From Microvenator marinus (lineage in GTDB: Bacteria; Myxococcota_A; Bradymonadia; Bradymonadales; Bradymonadaceae): a stretch of DNA of 64,000 nt. This document shows, piece after piece, positions 61,517 through 64,000 of the stretch. The notes under the pieces were generated by a model. It saw nothing but the letters and a program-made list of their open reading frames with translations. It did not search any database and was not told the origin of the DNA. The DNA is taken from assembly GCF_007993755.1 (NCBI RefSeq), contig NZ_CP042467.1, positions 124,001-188,000 on the forward strand. The letters are read 5' to 3'. The position numbers and the translations under genes are program-made. The stretch's first letter is position 1. Every line of letters starts with the position of its first letter.

Positions 61517-63115
61517 TCACCATGGAAGCAATGAGTTTGTGAGGGCGAGTATCCAACGCAAGGGCTTAACCCACAAGTCTAAGATGATATTTAAAGACTC
61601 TCCCCCTATCGCTTCACTCAACCAATACGCGTTCTCTTCAAGTGCCGCCAACGCGTACCCGGGCATCACAAGAATCATCACGACGAGCATCAGGGCTAGC
61701 ACCGCGAGTTGGTAGCGCATCACCGGCACAACCCACTTTTCCATGGCGTTTCCGTAGATCGCCCGCACTTCCGAAAAATGCGCCCAAACAACGGCCAGGG
61801 CGGTAGGTAGAAGGCCAAGTGCACCTTTGACGACCGTGCCACCTGGAATCAATGTACCGGCGAGATGGACGCAGACGAAAACACCAAATGTACCAGCGAG
61901 AATCCAGGCAATCTGGCCGCCGGTGACAGGTGTGTGTTCAACCTTCTTTGACTCGCGGGTTGTCGGCCCACGTTTTCTATCGATCTCTTCACGTCGGACA
62001 CGGGTCACATCCAATTTCAGCTCTTCTTTTGAACTGAACTTCCGAGCTTCTCGCTGCGGTCGCACGTCAATCTTCGGGAGCTCGCGAGACCGGGAAACCG
62101 GGTCGGACACTTCCTCATCCTCTTCGGGTGGTGCCACGTAGGTTTGTCCCTTGAAGACCAACGGAACCGAATCTTCCTCTTCGCCCAACCCGACAAGCCG
62201 CTGAAATTCGCCCGTCATCTCCATATCGGCCTGCCTTGGCAGGAATTTTGCGAAATCTCTGACGGTCTGGAATCGGTCGCTTGGATACCTGGAGGTCGCC
62301 TTGCGAATTAGCTTTGCGAACGGCCGCGGCAGATCCGAAATCTTTTTGAAAGGAATCGGTTTTTCATCAATATGAATCTGAGCGACCTGGCTTACATTCA
62401 GATTGGAGTCGAGGGGCGAATCTCCCGTCAACATCTGATAGAGAATGAGGCCGAGGCTGTAGATATCGCTCGAAGGCTCGACCTTTTGCCCCAAGACCTG
62501 CTCAGGGCTCATGTAGATGGGGGTTCCCACAAACTGAGTTGAACGCCTTCCGCCCTGCGCAAGACTCTCGATCTCATCGTCAGAGTCGCCCATCAATTTG
62601 GCGACCCCGAAGTCCAAGACTTTGACCACATCGGCCTGCTCGTTCCGATTCACCAACATGATATTCGAGGGCTTCAAGTCACGGTGGACGATCCCTTGGC
62701 GGTGCGCCTCGTCCAAGCTCTTGAGCAATTGTTGTGTGATTCTAATGACACGTTGCGGACTCAAGGCGCCTTCCTGAGTCAACACGTCCTCCAGGGAAAC
62801 GCCATCCAGGTACTCCAAGACCATGAAGTAGAGTCCAGAGTTCGTCCGCCCAAAATCGTGGAGTGTGACCGTGTTCGGATGGTGGAGTCGACTAACGATA
62901 TTGACTTCGGCCACGAAGCGGTTGGCCACGTCTGGATTGCTATCCACAACCTCGGGGCGCAAAACCTTGAGTGCGACCTCGCGCTCGGTGCCGATCTGTA
63001 CGGCACGAAACACGCTCGCGAAATTCCCCGCGCCTAGTGCCTGAACGACTCGGTACTTGCCTTCAAACACAGTACCGGGCGCGAGCAGGTCCTTGATGTC
63101 TACTTTCCGTGACAT
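61517..63115 (-). CDS. Ser/Thr protein kinase with C-terminal membrane region (2)
   Basis: 532 residues. Kinase domain at residues 15-280: GAGNFASVFRA, VALKVL, HRDLKPSNIMLV, DFGVAKL, GTPIYMSPEQVLG. A charged linker (EEDSVPLVFKGQTYVAPPEE) follows, then membrane segments near the C-terminus (QIAWILAGTFGVFVCVHLAG, YQLAVLALMLVVMILVMPG). It is similar in plan to the next kinase, likely a duplication. Start ATG 63115, just after the small anchored protein gene. The partner substrate is unknown. Confidence 0.92.
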   Translation of the reverse strand: MSRKVDIKDLLAPGTVFEGKYRVVQALGAGNFASVFRAVQIGTEREVALKVLRPEVVDSNPDVANRFVAEVNIVSRLHHPNTVTLHDFGRTNSGLYFMVLEYLDGVSLEDVLTQEGALSPQRVIRITQQLLKSLDEAHRQGIVHRDLKPSNIMLVNRNEQADVVKVLDFGVAKLMGDSDDEIESLAQGGRRSTQFVGTPIYMSPEQVLGQKVEPSSDIYSLGLILYQMLTGDSPLDSNLNVSQVAQIHIDEKPIPFKKISDLPRPFAKLIRKATSRYPSDRFQTVRDFAKFLPRQADMEMTGEFQRLVGLGEEEDSVPLVFKGQTYVAPPEEDEEVSDPVSRSRELPKIDVRPQREARKFSSKEELKLDVTRVRREEIDRKRGPTTRESKKVEHTPVTGGQIAWILAGTFGVFVCVHLAGTLIPGGTVVKGALGLLPTALAVVWAHFSEVRAIYGNAMEKWVVPVMRYQLAVLALMLVVMILVMPGYALAALEENAYWLSEAIGGESLNIILDLWVKPLRWILALTNSLLPW

Positions 63116-63139
63116 GTCGCCTCATAAACTGCTGAAGGC

Positions 63140-63586
63140 TTAAGAACTCCACGCCATGGTAGACACGGAATCCTTGCCCGTCCACCCTCTACCGTCAGGC
63201 GCCCAGAGGACCACTGTGTGAGTGCGTCCAGCTTTGAGGCAATCGACCACCACAACTTGTGCGTGCGCGCGCGCCTGGATGTCCCGCGCAATTGCCTCGC
63301 AGTGCTCCGCTAGCCGTGGATCTGGGGTCGCGGCCTCTTCGAGCTCGAGCGTCAAGATTAGGCGAGTACGGCCTGGGGAGTGGAACTCTTCAAGATGTAC
63401 GGGTTGGAGATTGAGGCTCGGGACAACGACGTCTCGATTGAGGGATACGTCTTTGCCAGCGCTGATGGAATAGCCGGGCACGGGCCCCTTGCGGGTGCGA
63501 GGTGTGCCCATGGTTTGCTGCCGCTTCGCAAAGAATGCGGCGCTTGCGCCAAAGGCCCCGAGGCTAATCCAAAAGAGTAGATTCAC
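63140..63586 (-). CDS. Small membrane-anchored protein of unknown function
   Basis: 148 residues. One N-terminal helix (LLFWISLGAFGASAAFFAKR) anchors a soluble part with no recognised domain (VVVPSLNLQPVHLEEFHSP, ARAHAQVVVVDCLKAGRTH). It starts at the base next to the PpiC-type stop and precedes the two kinase genes, so all four may form one operon. The start is an ATG at 63586. Confidence 0.55.
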   Translation of the reverse strand: MNLLFWISLGAFGASAAFFAKRQQTMGTPRTRKGPVPGYSISAGKDVSLNRDVVVPSLNLQPVHLEEFHSPGRTRLILTLELEEAATPDPRLAEHCEAIARDIQARAHAQVVVVDCLKAGRTHTVVLWAPDGRGWTGKDSVSTMAWSS

Positions 63587-64000
63587 TTATTTCGGCGCAG
63601 GCATTGGCGGGTGGCCTTTTGGCATTGGCATTGGTTGGCCGCCAGCTGGGTTACCCATAGGCATCTGCATCATCGGAGGAGGGGATGCTTGATACTTTGG
63701 GTTGTCCACAATTGCGTCGGCGAACTTCTCAACTTGAACTCCGTCACGAAGTTCCTTGGTGAGCTTCTCCATAGAGACGCGAAGGTCTTGGTTTTCGAGG
63801 TTGCGCACGATGTCCGACTTAACTTCGTCAAACGTCGTGACCACTTCAGCTTCGCGGTCCACGACCTTAATGACATGGAAACCGAACTCGGTACGGACGG
63901 GACCCACGACATCGTTGACTTTGGCCGAGAATGCAGCTTCGGAAAAGCCCGGGACCATTTGCTTTCGGTGGAAGAAGCCGAGGTCTCCGCCGTTCGGGGC
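63587..64000 (-). CDS. PpiC/parvulin-type peptidyl-prolyl isomerase, C-terminal part
   Basis: The frame is open to the right edge, about 137 residues. It contains the parvulin signature NGGDLGFFHRKQMVPGFSEA then VGPVRTEFGFHVIKVVD, typical of SurA/PrsA-like enzymes that isomerise X-Pro bonds in exported proteins. The tail is rich in Met, Pro and Gly (MQMPMGNPAGGQPMPMP). The N-terminus, including any signal peptide, lies outside the window. Confidence 0.88.
   Translation of the reverse strand, partial: APNGGDLGFFHRKQMVPGFSEAAFSAKVNDVVGPVRTEFGFHVIKVVDREAEVVTTFDEVKSDIVRNLENQDLRVSMEKLTKELRDGVQVEKFADAIVDNPKYQASPPPMMQMPMGNPAGGQPMPMPKGHPPMPAPK

Overview
The window looks like chromosomal DNA from a deltaproteobacterium-like organism, most likely Myxococcota and possibly class Bradymonadia. 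This is an inference. It rests on many secreted lipoproteins whose lipobox is followed by an Asp-rich linker, two adjacent Ser/Thr protein kinases with C-terminal membrane segments, kelch, pectate-lyase-like and GH43 exoproteins, and CIRCE-controlled groESL. No rRNA, tRNA, CRISPR array or intact insertion sequence was recognised.

Layout. 0-6.8 kb: end of an unknown gene, xanthine dehydrogenase-type xdhA-xdhB, a di-haem cytochrome c peroxidase-like lipoprotein and a DbpA-type RNA helicase. 6.9-16 kb: a tightly packed operon of a BlaI-type repressor, an M56 membrane protease with a His-rich loop, a TolC/CzcB/CzcA-type RND efflux system and an MFS transporter. 16-25.5 kb: an nei gene that has lost its 5' end, two lipoproteins, hflX, an overlapping HAD / membrane protein / CrtI-like trio, DoxX, an enoyl-CoA hydratase/isomerase and a DJ-1 family lipoprotein. 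25.6-38 kb: a YcjF-like GTPase, DUF2256 next to a broken photolyase-like gene, DUF4336, a glycosidase-like lipoprotein, rhodanese, a GAF/PAS diguanylate cyclase, a dimethylglycine/sarcosine dehydrogenase-like enzyme, an AlbA_2 protein and a beta-helix lipoprotein.

38-52 kb is the accessory part. Several genes are frameshifted, internally deleted or truncated (coiled-coil gene, DHFR-family gene, ice-binding-like gene, a cytochrome-like fragment, and two head-to-head genes that both lack 5' ends). They sit among a NUDIX gene between identical palindromic repeats, kelch and TetR genes, and a defence-like cluster: a sigma-like protein with three membrane helices, a prokaryotic viperin (pVip) fused to a dNMP-kinase-like domain, a coupled DUF4258 gene, a PD-(D/E)XK nuclease, a HIRAN protein and a DrmD-like SNF2 helicase.

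52-64 kb: a thioredoxin-like/pentapeptide lipoprotein, a small P-loop kinase, an SGNH hydrolase, a GH43 lipoprotein with a duplicated N-terminal module, rsfS, proA, groES-groEL with CIRCE and terminator, two Ser/Thr kinases, a small anchored protein and the C-terminus of a PpiC-type isomerase.

The strongest candidate for something new is 45.0-47.6 kb. A membrane-associated sigma-like protein is followed by a viperin-kinase fusion whose ribosome-binding site lies inside a predicted hairpin, and then by an overlapping DUF4258 gene. A second is the BlaI/M56 pair whose His-rich loop suggests metal sensing for the RND pump it precedes. A third is the run of deletion-like scars, which may be genome decay or assembly error.
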